The position numbers and the translations under genes are program-made. Shown piece by piece: positions 9,175 to 17,332 of a stretch of DNA of 64,000 nt. The notes under the pieces were generated by a model. That model saw only the letters and a program-made list of their open reading frames with translations. It was not told the origin of the DNA and made no database searches. The stretch is from Bradyrhizobium septentrionale. Lineage in GTDB: Bacteria; Pseudomonadota; Alphaproteobacteria; Rhizobiales; Xanthobacteraceae. The DNA is taken from assembly GCF_011516645.4 (NCBI RefSeq), contig NZ_CP088285.1, forward strand, positions 7,582,501-7,646,500, written 5' to 3'. The first letter of the stretch is position 1; each line of letters opens with the position of its first letter.

Positions 9175-9877
9175 TTCGCGCAATCTCGTCCTGCTGATCG
9201 ACGACGAGCCCAAGATCCGGCGCTTCCTGCGTGCGGGCTTCGAGATCCACGGCTTCTCCGTGGCCGAGGCCGAGAACGCCGCCGAGGGGCTGAAGATCGC
9301 GACATTCAACGCGCCCGACCTCGTGATTCTCGACCTGGCTCTGCCCGACCTGCACGGCAGCGAAACGCTGGAACGGCTGCGCTCGTGGTCAAACGTTCCG
9401 GTGATCGTACTCTCCGTCGAAGCCGACGAAGCTGAAAAGGTTCGCCTGCTGCAGGCAGGCGCGGACGACTACGTGGTCAAGCCGTTCGGCATGGCTGAAC
9501 TGCTTGCGCGCAGCGACGCCGCCTTGCGCCGCTACTTCAAGAGCGCGACGGAGAATCCCGTCGTTGTGGTCGGGCCGCTCTCCGTCGATCTCGTTAGCCG
9601 GACTGTCGAGCTCAATACCGCCAGAATCAAACTGACGCGGAAGGAGTACCGGTTGCTTCACGTACTTGCGACGCATGTCGGTCTGGTGGTCACGCACGAC
9701 CAGTTGCTTAAAGAGATCTGGACGGGCAATCAGCGGGACAACATTCAGTACCTGCGTATCCTGGTACGCAAGCTGCGCCAGAAGATCGAGACCGATCCCA
9801 ACCAGCCGCGCCTGCTGGTCACCGAATCAGGCGTTGGCTATCGACTCGAGAACCGGTTGGAGACCGAGGTGAATTGA
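9167..9877 (+). CDS. OmpR/KdpE-type response regulator
   Basis: A 236-residue two-domain regulator. The N-terminal receiver has the acidic pair LIDDEP, phosphoacceptor Asp in LVILDLALPD, and the Lys of YVVKPFG. The C-terminal winged-helix DNA-binding domain reads TRKEYRLLHVLATHVG ... QYLRILVRKLRQKIE, ending with the usual GVGYRLE. It overlaps the kinase gene by 8 bases and is surely its partner. The organisation resembles kdpDE. Confidence 0.9.
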   Translation: MSNSRNLVLLIDDEPKIRRFLRAGFEIHGFSVAEAENAAEGLKIATFNAPDLVILDLALPDLHGSETLERLRSWSNVPVIVLSVEADEAEKVRLLQAGADDYVVKPFGMAELLARSDAALRRYFKSATENPVVVVGPLSVDLVSRTVELNTARIKLTRKEYRLLHVLATHVGLVVTHDQLLKEIWTGNQRDNIQYLRILVRKLRQKIETDPNQPRLLVTESGVGYRLENRLETEVN

Positions 9878-9979
9878 GCGGCATCGTAATACAGCCAGGA
9901 TCGTTCGCTCGAACAGAAATACACAAATAGTATATTTCTGGCGCAAAAGACCGTACTGTGCCCTAAAAAGGGGCACGCG

Positions 9980-10102
9980 GTGCAATTTCTAATACAGCCA
10001 TTCCACATCCTTGGGTTCGAAGGCCAGAACTGGATGTTGATCGTGGTGGGCGTGGTCGTCGCGTTTGTGCTGTACGTCTGGGCGACACGGGAACGCGTCT
10101 AG
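9980..10102 (+). CDS. Small single-pass membrane protein (40 residues)
   Basis: A short frame starting at GTG with AGGGG about 7 bases upstream. It reads MQFLIQPFHILGFEGQNW followed by one strongly hydrophobic helix (MLIVVGVVVAFVLYVWATR) and a short basic tail, RERV. The hydrophobic pattern and ribosome-binding site support translation. It lies 102 bases after the KdpE-like regulator on the same strand. No family is recognised. Its size and topology recall accessory peptides such as KdpF, but there is no sequence match. Confidence 0.5.
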   Translation: MQFLIQPFHILGFEGQNWMLIVVGVVVAFVLYVWATRERV

Positions 10103-10171
10103 TCCCCTTGCGGCTGAAGTGCGCTGCCTTGCGTCTGCGAGCGCGTTGCACACGTTGAAAGGCTTGTGGCG

Positions 10172-10240
10172 CCGTTCCGACGGAATCGGAACGGGGCTCT
10201 AGATTCACGCGAACCGGTAGCCACTTCGCTCGAAAACGCT
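10172..10240 (-). repeat. Dispersed intergenic repeat, copy 1 (34-bp core plus local hairpin)
   Basis: The minus-strand core at 10207-10240 (begins AGCGTTTTCGAGCGAAGTGG) matches 33 of 34 bases of the copy at 44311-44344. It starts directly behind the stop codon of the RTX metalloprotease gene. A 9-bp inverted repeat (10172-10180 with 10186-10194) follows. The core looks like an interspersed element common in Bradyrhizobium intergenic DNA; that recognition is from memory. Confidence 0.7.
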
Positions 10241-12280
10241 CTAGGAGAACGTAAAGTCCGTTGCCAGGAGCTGGCTCTTGTTCACGCCGATCAGCCAAAT
10301 GGCCGTGTTCGCGTCGGCTGTAATAATGGAGAACGAACCGTAGTCTGTCGTAGCGGCGAGCACTTGATCAAAGCTCGTCAGCATCGTTCCTTGAAGCGCG
10401 ACGAGGTCGTTTGCGACCTCAAAGTCATTCACGACATCGACGCCCGAATTCGCATTGAACAGCACCTTGTCATTTCCGCCCGGCCCAAGGAACAGGTAGT
10501 CAGTCCCGGCGCCTCCATCGAATGTGTCGTTTCCGGCCTCGCCGAGCAGGACGTCAACGCCGGCGCCGCCGTACATGATGTCGTCGCCGTCTCCCATGTA
10601 AAAATAGTCCTGACCATCTTCACCGGTTGCGACGTCGTTGCCTGCCGCCATCACAAAGATGTTGTTGCCGCCTCCGCCGAAGCCGGTGTCGTTGTCGACG
10701 TCACCGTAGAAATAGTCACCACCGTCTCCGCCGTACAGGTAGTCGTCGCCGGTTTCGCCGAGCAGCACGTCGACGCCGCCGCCGCCAACGAGAACATCGT
10801 TGCCGGCGCCGCCATAGAGGTAGTCCTGATCGTCGCCACCATAGGCGACGTCATTGCCGTTGCCGGCCACCAGGACGTCGACCCCGGCGCCGCCGGAGAA
10901 CACGTCGTTGCCGTCGCCGCCATAGAAGTAGTCGTTGCCGGTGCCGCCGTAAGCCGTGTCGTTGCCGGCCAGTCCGACCAGAACGTCAGCTCCAGCTCCG
11001 CCCGCCAGGGTGTCATTGCCCGCGCCCCCGTAGAGCAGATCGTTCGTCGCCGGACCGGAGGGATCGACCGGGGAAAACAGCGTGTTGGCCACCAGGCCGC
11101 CAGTGGCATAATTGCCGTCGGCGAAATTCAGATATTCCCCGCTGTAGACCGTATCCGTGCCGTCGACGCCATCGACGACCACGGTGGTGCCTCCATAGAT
11201 CGAAATGCTGTAGGCAGCTCGCGGCGCGGAGAAATTGAAAAAGTCGGTACCGGCGTCGCCCTGGAGGACATCGTTTCCGTCGCCGCCGGTCAGCGTATCG
11301 TCGCCCGCACCGCCATAGACGACATCGTTGCCCGATCCAGCTTCGATCACATCGAGGCCGTCGCCTCCGTAGAGCGCGTCAGCTCCCGCCCCGCCCCGCA
11401 ATGCGTCATTCCCGGCATCGCCGAACAGAGTATCATTGCCGTCATCACCCGACAGCAGATCGTTGCCGGCGTCGCCGTGGATGCTGTCATTGCCGAGGCC
11501 GCCGAACATCTGATCGTTGCCGTTGTTGAGCATGGCAACGTCGTCGCCAGCGGCGCCAGAGATAACGTCACCCGTGTTGAAGCCGCGAAAGATGTCGTTA
11601 CCGCCCGTCCCGACCTGAATGAGTGTGTTGTAGCCGGTCCATTGCCAGGCTGAATCCTGGGATCCGCCGGTGCCTGGTCCATTGTACAGGTATGCAACCG
11701 CTTGAAGGTCCAGCGGTCCGAGGTGCGTCGGTTGCGCACCGGTATAGCTCATCACCGTCTGGGATTTATCGTCGAGACTCGGCGTCAGCGTCGGATCGCC
11801 ATCAAACGGATGCTTGAACCCGATCGCGTGTCCGATTTCATGCAGCATTAGCCCGATAGCGACGCGGCCATACTGGACGAAGACGTCGCCGCCGATTTGA
11901 TTGTCGTAGTCGTAATTGATCGATACGTTCGGGTAATACCCAAATCCGCTGTAGATGGCGTATTTGGGGTCGGTGGAGAAATCTGCCGTAGTGAATCGGA
12001 TATCGCCGAGACCTGCCGGCACCTCAAGAAAAACCAGGCCGCTTGCGGCTGCCCATTGTTGCAACGCCGCCCGCGCGACGGCCTTCTCGTCCTCGGTAAA
12101 GGGTCGAAGGCTGTTCTTGAAGGCTTGGGTATCTGACGAAGCAAGCTCGGCTGCCGAAATCGATGTGTCGAACGAAAAGCTGACGAAGGCAGGCCTGCCA
12201 GGGAGCGACGCTCCCGAAACCGAATTGCCCCACCATGAGTTGCCGGACAAAATTGCGGTGAAGTCGCTGACAACCGTCAT
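10241..12280 (-). CDS. Serralysin-like RTX metalloprotease
   Basis: A 679-residue secreted protease candidate of the M10 family. The zinc site is HEIGHAIGFKH at about residues 160-170 and the Met-turn is VMSYTG about 30 residues later. From about residue 230 there are two blocks of glycine/aspartate-rich RTX nonapeptides (GGxGxDxxx) that bind calcium. A C-terminal beta domain ends LLATDFTFS, a typical type I secretion signal region. There is no N-terminal signal peptide, which agrees with type I export. The start MTVVSDFTAIL at 12280 is preferred over an upstream in-frame ATG that adds an Arg-rich leader. No type I transporter gene lies nearby. Two further RTX genes lie upstream on the same strand. 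Confidence 0.85.
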   Translation of the reverse strand: MTVVSDFTAILSGNSWWGNSVSGASLPGRPAFVSFSFDTSISAAELASSDTQAFKNSLRPFTEDEKAVARAALQQWAAASGLVFLEVPAGLGDIRFTTADFSTDPKYAIYSGFGYYPNVSINYDYDNQIGGDVFVQYGRVAIGLMLHEIGHAIGFKHPFDGDPTLTPSLDDKSQTVMSYTGAQPTHLGPLDLQAVAYLYNGPGTGGSQDSAWQWTGYNTLIQVGTGGNDIFRGFNTGDVISGAAGDDVAMLNNGNDQMFGGLGNDSIHGDAGNDLLSGDDGNDTLFGDAGNDALRGGAGADALYGGDGLDVIEAGSGNDVVYGGAGDDTLTGGDGNDVLQGDAGTDFFNFSAPRAAYSISIYGGTTVVVDGVDGTDTVYSGEYLNFADGNYATGGLVANTLFSPVDPSGPATNDLLYGGAGNDTLAGGAGADVLVGLAGNDTAYGGTGNDYFYGGDGNDVFSGGAGVDVLVAGNGNDVAYGGDDQDYLYGGAGNDVLVGGGGVDVLLGETGDDYLYGGDGGDYFYGDVDNDTGFGGGGNNIFVMAAGNDVATGEDGQDYFYMGDGDDIMYGGAGVDVLLGEAGNDTFDGGAGTDYLFLGPGGNDKVLFNANSGVDVVNDFEVANDLVALQGTMLTSFDQVLAATTDYGSFSIITADANTAIWLIGVNKSQLLATDFTFS

Positions 12281-12542
12281 AAATACCCCCGAATACAACC
12301 TTAAAATGCGTACTATTTCATCGGGCCCCCTGCTTCGCAAGCGCGATCCCGGCGGCTGGGGAGAAAAAGCCAGAGCTGGGTCGCTCTGCTTCGAACGATG
12401 GCCGGATCGTCGCCGATGTCCGGTGGTCGCCAGCGAGTATCAGCGCAGCAGGAGGCGCCGGCCGGCACAACGCCAACGCGCCGGTGAGCTCTCGGCCAGA
12501 TGCAGCATGATCTTGTTGTTGGCGTGATCGATCAGCGATCCG

Positions 12543-13385
12543 CTAACTGACGATGTTGAAGTTCGCCGCCGTGACGGTGCTCGCAGTGGCACCATTCAGC
12601 CAGACCGCAGTGTCGGCATCAATCTGGACCACGAAGTAAGCGCCGTTCTGGTACGAGTGCGACAGAACGTCGGCGAAGGACGCGAAGCCGGAGCCGTTCA
12701 ATTGCACGATGTCGAGGCCCGGCGTCCAGTCCTGCACGACCTGCACCCCGGGAACGTCGTTGACAACGAAGGTGTCGTTGCCCACGCCGGTGCCCGGACC
12801 GCCGCCGTTTCCGCCGAAATAGTAATTCACGCCGGCGCCGCCATCGAAATAGTCGTTTCCGGCGCCGCCGATCAGCACGTCTACGCCATCACCACCGTAC
12901 ATCGCGTCGTTGCCGTTGCCGCCATAGGCGTAATCGTTTCCACCATAGCCAAACATCGCGTCGTCGCCGTCATCGCCAATCAGGACATCGAAGACTTGCG
13001 ACCCCACCAGCACGTCGTTGCCGGTTCCTCCGTAGGCGTTGCCTCCACCTGTTGGAAGGTAAAGCCAGTCGTCGCCGGCTCCGCCTTCCAGTAAATCCAC
13101 GCCGGAATCACCAACGATGGTTTCCGGCGCGGCGCCACCATAGATGCTGTCATTGCCCAACCCGCCGTAGATAAGGGCTCCGCCAACGAGTCCGGAACCA
13201 GTGAAAACGATCACCCCGGCGCCCCCGCCACCGGCAGCAAGACTGTCATCGCCCTCGCCACCGTATAATGTTTGGGCGACTCCCAGAGCATTCCCATCAA
13301 GGGTATCGCCTCCATCCAGGCCATACATCACATCTTCATTGCCGATGTGGCTGTCGGCCCCCAGAGTTCCTACGTACGTAACCAA
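12543..13385 (-). CDS. RTX calcium-binding repeat protein
   Basis: A 280-residue protein opening MVTYVGTLGADSHIGNED and consisting of RTX nonapeptides (LYGGEGDDSL, YGGLGNDSIYGG, YGGNGNDAMYGG). It ends in a conserved module (VVQDWTPGLDIVQLNGSGF ... TVTAANFNIVS). The start is TTG, with AGGAGG five bases upstream and alignment to the paralogue's start. The C-terminal module of about 65 residues is nearly the same as in the 374-residue paralogue and related to the protease C-terminus, so it is probably the type I secretion module. No enzymatic domain is seen. Confidence 0.8.
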   Translation of the reverse strand: MVTYVGTLGADSHIGNEDVMYGLDGGDTLDGNALGVAQTLYGGEGDDSLAAGGGGAGVIVFTGSGLVGGALIYGGLGNDSIYGGAAPETIVGDSGVDLLEGGAGDDWLYLPTGGGNAYGGTGNDVLVGSQVFDVLIGDDGDDAMFGYGGNDYAYGGNGNDAMYGGDGVDVLIGGAGNDYFDGGAGVNYYFGGNGGGPGTGVGNDTFVVNDVPGVQVVQDWTPGLDIVQLNGSGFASFADVLSHSYQNGAYFVVQIDADTAVWLNGATASTVTAANFNIVS

Positions 13386-13457
13386 GCTCTCCTCCTGTCG
13401 GCTCTTCGGCCGTCTCGAGCCAACGACTGCGTCTCACTAACGCGCTGCTGAACCGCG

Positions 13458-14582
13458 CTAGCTCACGATCGAGAAATTCGCCGCCGTGACCGTGCCCGCG
13501 GTGGCACCGTTCAGCCAGACCGCAGTGTCGGTATCGATCTGCACCACGAAATAAGCGCCGCTCTGGAACGAGTGCGAGAGCACGTCAGCGAACGAGGTGA
13601 AGCCGCTGCCGTTGAGCAGCACGGTATCGGTGGCTGAAGTCCAGTCCTGAACCACCTGGATGCTCGGGACATCGTTGGAAACGAAGGTGTTGTTGCCGCC
13701 TCCGCCGAAATAGTAGTTCACGCCGGTGCCGCCGTCGAAGTAGTCGTTGCCGGCGCCGCCCAACAGCACGTCGGTGCCATCGCCGCCATACATCACATCA
13801 TTGCCGGCCCCGCCGTAGAAGTAGTCGTTACCTTCGTATCCGTACAGAACATCATCGCCGTCGTCACCGCTGAAGACGTCGGCGGCTGCCGATCCGACCC
13901 CAACGTCGTTGCCGGCGCCGCCATAGGACGATCCGCCACCTGATGCCATGTAGAGATAATCGTTGCCGCCATTGCCTTCGAGCAGATCAACGCCCTGATC
14001 ACCGATCAGGATGTCATCGTTATCACCGCCATAGATACTGTCGTTACCTTGGCCACCGTAGGCTGATGCAAGGTTGAAGATGCCGCCGCCACCGGTGATG
14101 ATGATGACATCATTGCCATCGCCGCCCTGGAAAACGACGTGGGTGCTGCCCAAAAGCAAATAGCCGCCGTAGATCGTGTCATCACCGCTGCCGCCGTCTG
14201 CAAACCCGGTTGAAAAGATAACGTCGTTTCCGCCGCCACCGTAACCTGCGCCCGCGTCATAAAAACCGTCCCAGCCCGTTGAAATGGTGTCATTGCCTTC
14301 GCCACCGTAGGCGATACCACCCGACCCCTGGATCGAGTCGTCGCCGCCGTCTCCCGCTAAAGTGGCGTCGTAGCCTGAAAGCGTGTCATTGCCTTCGCCA
14401 CCATAGACAGTACCACTGTGAAAAAGGCTCGAGGTCAGACTGTCGTTGCCGTTGCCGCCATAGACGACGCTCCCGGTCATCGTCGCACCGAGCGTATCGT
14501 TGCCGTCCAGACCGTAAAGGATGTCCTCACCGGCAGCGGCCGTGTGATTGTCGTCGCCGAGCGTTCCAATGTAGGTGGTCAC
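13458..14582 (-). CDS. RTX calcium-binding repeat protein (paralogue)
   Basis: A 374-residue protein starting GTG (MTTYIGTLGDDNHTAAAGED), with AAGGAA as ribosome-binding site. It is composed almost wholly of RTX repeats of varied spacing. The C-terminal module (VVQDWTSATDTVLLNGSGF ... TVTAANFSIVS) is shared with the 280-residue paralogue 72 bases downstream. Secretion through a type I system encoded elsewhere is inferred. There is no catalytic motif, so a surface or matrix calcium-binding role is one possibility. The repeat count probably changes by slippage or recombination. Confidence 0.8.
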   Translation of the reverse strand: MTTYIGTLGDDNHTAAAGEDILYGLDGNDTLGATMTGSVVYGGNGNDSLTSSLFHSGTVYGGEGNDTLSGYDATLAGDGGDDSIQGSGGIAYGGEGNDTISTGWDGFYDAGAGYGGGGNDVIFSTGFADGGSGDDTIYGGYLLLGSTHVVFQGGDGNDVIIITGGGGIFNLASAYGGQGNDSIYGGDNDDILIGDQGVDLLEGNGGNDYLYMASGGGSSYGGAGNDVGVGSAAADVFSGDDGDDVLYGYEGNDYFYGGAGNDVMYGGDGTDVLLGGAGNDYFDGGTGVNYYFGGGGNNTFVSNDVPSIQVVQDWTSATDTVLLNGSGFTSFADVLSHSFQSGAYFVVQIDTDTAVWLNGATAGTVTAANFSIVS

Positions 14583-14729
14583 CAGAAATTTCCTTCCGGA
14601 GCTACATGCGTTGCTCCCGAAAGGCTAGCAGCCCGCTGGCCTTGACGCGAGTCTGTCCCGCGACACAACCTGGCAGAGCGTCGTCCGTCCTATCGCGGTA
14701 CTCCCTCGCCCTCGTCGATCGACGTGCCG

Positions 14730-14843
14730 TCAGGTCTGCCGGATGAACTCCGCGATCAGCCCACAGGTTTCCTGCGGGGCATCCTCGAAGCAGTAATGCC
14801 CGACGCCGGCGAGACGCCTGATCGGCGCCGTGGGGAAGATTGG
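14730..14843 (-). pseudogene. C-terminal remnant of an alpha/beta-hydrolase (haloalkane dehalogenase-like), cut by IS
   Basis: The minus-strand frame reads PIFPTAPIRRLAGVGHYC, then FEDAPQETCGLIAEFIRQT and a stop. This is the characteristic end of haloalkane-dehalogenase-like hydrolases, where the His in GVGHYC would be catalytic. Everything upstream is missing because the IS element begins at about 14844. Only about 38 codons remain. Confidence 0.65.
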
Positions 14844-16270
14844 GGGATGTCCCGGGTTTTGTTGAAGTTCTGAAGAGGTCGGCGTTGCCCACCTTGAGCC
14901 GGTAGGCTCGGGGTGCTGATTCCACAAAGGAGAGCAACGCCATGACGAGAGATATCACACCGGCTGGTTGGTCGGCGACCGGGGCTGTGGACGAAGCGTT
15001 TGCGGAAGTGCGAGCGAGCTTCGATCGGTTCTGCCTTGCGGCAGGGATCGAGGCGCTCGGCACGATGATGGAGGCGGATGTGACGGCGGCCTGCGGGCCG
15101 CGCCACGGTCGCGATGCGGCGCGGCGGGCGCACCGTTGGGGCCGAACGCGGGGACGGATTGGTTTCCACGGCGGCAAGATCGAGGTCGAGCGCCCGCGGG
15201 TCCGGGGCGTGGACGGCCGCGAGGTCACGATCCCGAGCTGGGAAACGGCGGCGCAAGAGGACTGGCTCGGTCGCTGGGCGATGAACCTGATGCTGATCAA
15301 TGTGTCGACGCGCCGGTTCGGCCGTGCTGTCCGACTGCCCGAGGGTGACGTGCCGGCACCGCCCGGATCGGGGATTTCGAAATCGGCGGCCTCGCGGAGG
15401 TTCGTAGCGCTGTCGGCGGCGCGGCTGGCCGACTTCATGGCTACCGATCTGTCCGCGCTCGACCTTCTGGTGGTCCAAATCGACGGGCTGCATCTCGGCG
15501 ACGATCTCGTGCTGGTCGCCGCGATCGGGGTTGACGGCGAAGGCAACAAGCATCCGCTGGCGCTGGTGGAAGGGGCGACCGAGAATGCCGCCACGGTTCA
15601 GGCCCTGCTGGACAACCTGGTCTCGCGCGGGCTCGACCCGACGGTGCCAAGACTGTTCATCGCCGACGGCGCGAAGGCGTTGTCGAAGGCGATCCGCCGC
15701 ACCTTCGGTTCGGCCGCTGCGATCCAGCGCTGCCAGATCCACAAGGCGCGCAACATCATGGAACGCCTGCCGAAAGAGCATCATGCGGCCACCCGTCGGG
15801 TGCTGCGCCAGGCCTGGGAGCTCGATGACGCCGACAAGGCTGAAAAATTGATCCGCAATCTCGCGCGTCGACTCGACCAGCAATGGCCCGGTGTAGCGGC
15901 GAGCATCCTTGAAGGCCTCGACGAAATCCTGACTGTCGTCCGGTTGAAGTTGCCGAAGGAGCTTCGTCGATCGCTCGCCTGTACCAACATCGCCGAGAAC
16001 ATGATGGGCACCATTCGCCGCGTCACGCGCAACATCAAACGCTGGCGGGATGCCGGTATGGCCTTGCGATGGGTCGCGGCCGGCATGATCGAGGCCAACA
16101 AGGGCTTCCGACGATTGAAGGCGCATAAGCAATTGTCGGTTCTGCGTGCGGCCCTTCAAGCTCGCCAAAATCGCATGAAGATCAACCCCGTTGCCCACGT
16201 CACGAGGGCCGCGTAACATTCATTCCGGCAACGTTGGCCCGACCTAGTTCAACAGCGATCGGGACATCCC
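14844..16270 (+). mobile_element. IS256-family insertion sequence, about 1427 bp
   Basis: Imperfect terminal inverted repeats: the left end at 14844-14867 begins GGGATGTCCCGG and the right end, read inward, begins GGGATGTCCCGA; 18 of 24 positions match. It carries one intact transposase gene. The flanking 8-mers (AAGATTGG on the left, CCCCTCGC on the right) do not match, so there is no target-site duplication. Each side abuts a different broken gene. Confidence 0.85.
14942..16216 (+). CDS. IS256-family transposase (mutator type), intact
   Basis: A 424-residue DDE transposase. Asp residues sit in VVQIDGLHLGDD and LFIADGAKAL, and the catalytic Glu in CTNIAENMMGTIRR. The CQIHKARN signature between the second Asp and the Glu is typical of the family. 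The ribosome-binding site AAAGGAGAG precedes the ATG. It is full length with no frameshift, so the element may still be active. Confidence 0.92.
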   Translation: MTRDITPAGWSATGAVDEAFAEVRASFDRFCLAAGIEALGTMMEADVTAACGPRHGRDAARRAHRWGRTRGRIGFHGGKIEVERPRVRGVDGREVTIPSWETAAQEDWLGRWAMNLMLINVSTRRFGRAVRLPEGDVPAPPGSGISKSAASRRFVALSAARLADFMATDLSALDLLVVQIDGLHLGDDLVLVAAIGVDGEGNKHPLALVEGATENAATVQALLDNLVSRGLDPTVPRLFIADGAKALSKAIRRTFGSAAAIQRCQIHKARNIMERLPKEHHAATRRVLRQAWELDDADKAEKLIRNLARRLDQQWPGVAASILEGLDEILTVVRLKLPKELRRSLACTNIAENMMGTIRRVTRNIKRWRDAGMALRWVAAGMIEANKGFRRLKAHKQLSVLRAALQARQNRMKINPVAHVTRAA

Positions 16271-17197
16271 CCCCTCGCGGACCCGCGTCACATAGTCGGG
16301 CACGAGGTTGTCGCCTCGGCCGTCGCGCTCGTTGGTCGAACACCACGGCGTGCCGCTTCCGGGCTGGATCGCTAGTCCCACGCAGTTGCGGATCCCGGTG
16401 GCGAACAGCTTCTGGTTCTTGCCATCGGGATCGAAGCCGAGCACAGCAGCGCGGTTGGTTTCGGGCCCCCAGGCCGCGCCAAGCGCGTGGTCGCGGCTCC
16501 AGGCCTCGATGCCATCCGGAGGCCGGCCAAGGCCCTCGCCTGCGTTGCCGGCCGAGCCGACCGATACCAGCATCCGCTTGTCGTCGGGCGTGAACACGAT
16601 GTCACGCGTGGAATGGCTGTAGCCGTGCGGAAGATTTGCGACGATGGTCTCGGGCTTTCCCGACGCCTTGAGGTCACCGTTGCGGTAAGCAAAGCGCACG
16701 ACGCTGTCGGTGTTGGCGACATAGAGCCATTGCGGGTTGTCGCCGCTTGGGAAGAATGCGATGCCGAACGGCCGGTTCAATCCGGTTGCGTAGACGTCAT
16801 TGGTCGCAGGCTTGGTGGCGCCGTCGGCGCCGCGCAGGATACGAATGCGGCCGGAGCTGGTCTCCACGACAAAGATATCGCCATTGGGCGCAGTCCGGAT
16901 GATCCGCGGCCCGTTCAGCCCGCTTGCAAACAACTCGATCTTGAACCCTGCCGGCACCTGCGGCACCGCTGAGGGAGGTCGCTGCACGACGCGCGACGAA
17001 TTGCTGCTGGAGGCCGTTGCGCCCGGCCTGGGCAGGTCCTGCGGTGTGATCAGGCGCACCGTGCCGGGCTTGTCGCGCTGCCAGTCGCCAAAGGCCTCGG
17101 CACCTCTGAGCACGGGTTCGGCGCCCGACCGCGTGATGCTGATAGCTGCGAGGATAACAGCGGCAACGCTGACGCCGGCAAGATTGGCCTTACGCAT
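16244..17197 (-). pseudogene. Sorbosone dehydrogenase-like (PQQ glucose/sorbosone DH family), 3' end lost to IS
   Basis: The 5' part encodes a signal peptide (MRKANLAGVSVAAVILAAIS) and a soluble quinoprotein-type beta-propeller: GFKIELFASGLNGPRII, NGDIFVVETSSGRIRIL, LNRPFGIAFFP, STRDIVFTPDDKRMLVSVGS. The family normally continues after DYVTRVREGG with a Phe-Tyr-Gly-Trp motif. Here the frame enters the IS inverted repeat and ends with seven foreign residues (MSRSLLN). The C-terminal part is absent from the window. The ATG at 17197 is chosen for the signal peptide. The product is most likely nonfunctional. Confidence 0.8.
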
Positions 17198-17332
17198 ATG
17201 CTCCTCGCGCGATCCCTGCCAGTCGTGCTGCTCATAGCGCAATTCGACCGCTGGCCGCGTTCACAATGTCGTCGCATCAATGCTCGTTGGGAGGCGCCGT
17301 CACATCAATCGACGCGCGCTTCGCGAGTTGCG

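Noticed and set aside
14602..16219. Long minus-strand frames across the IS element
   Set aside because: Antisense to a complete, motif-bearing transposase.
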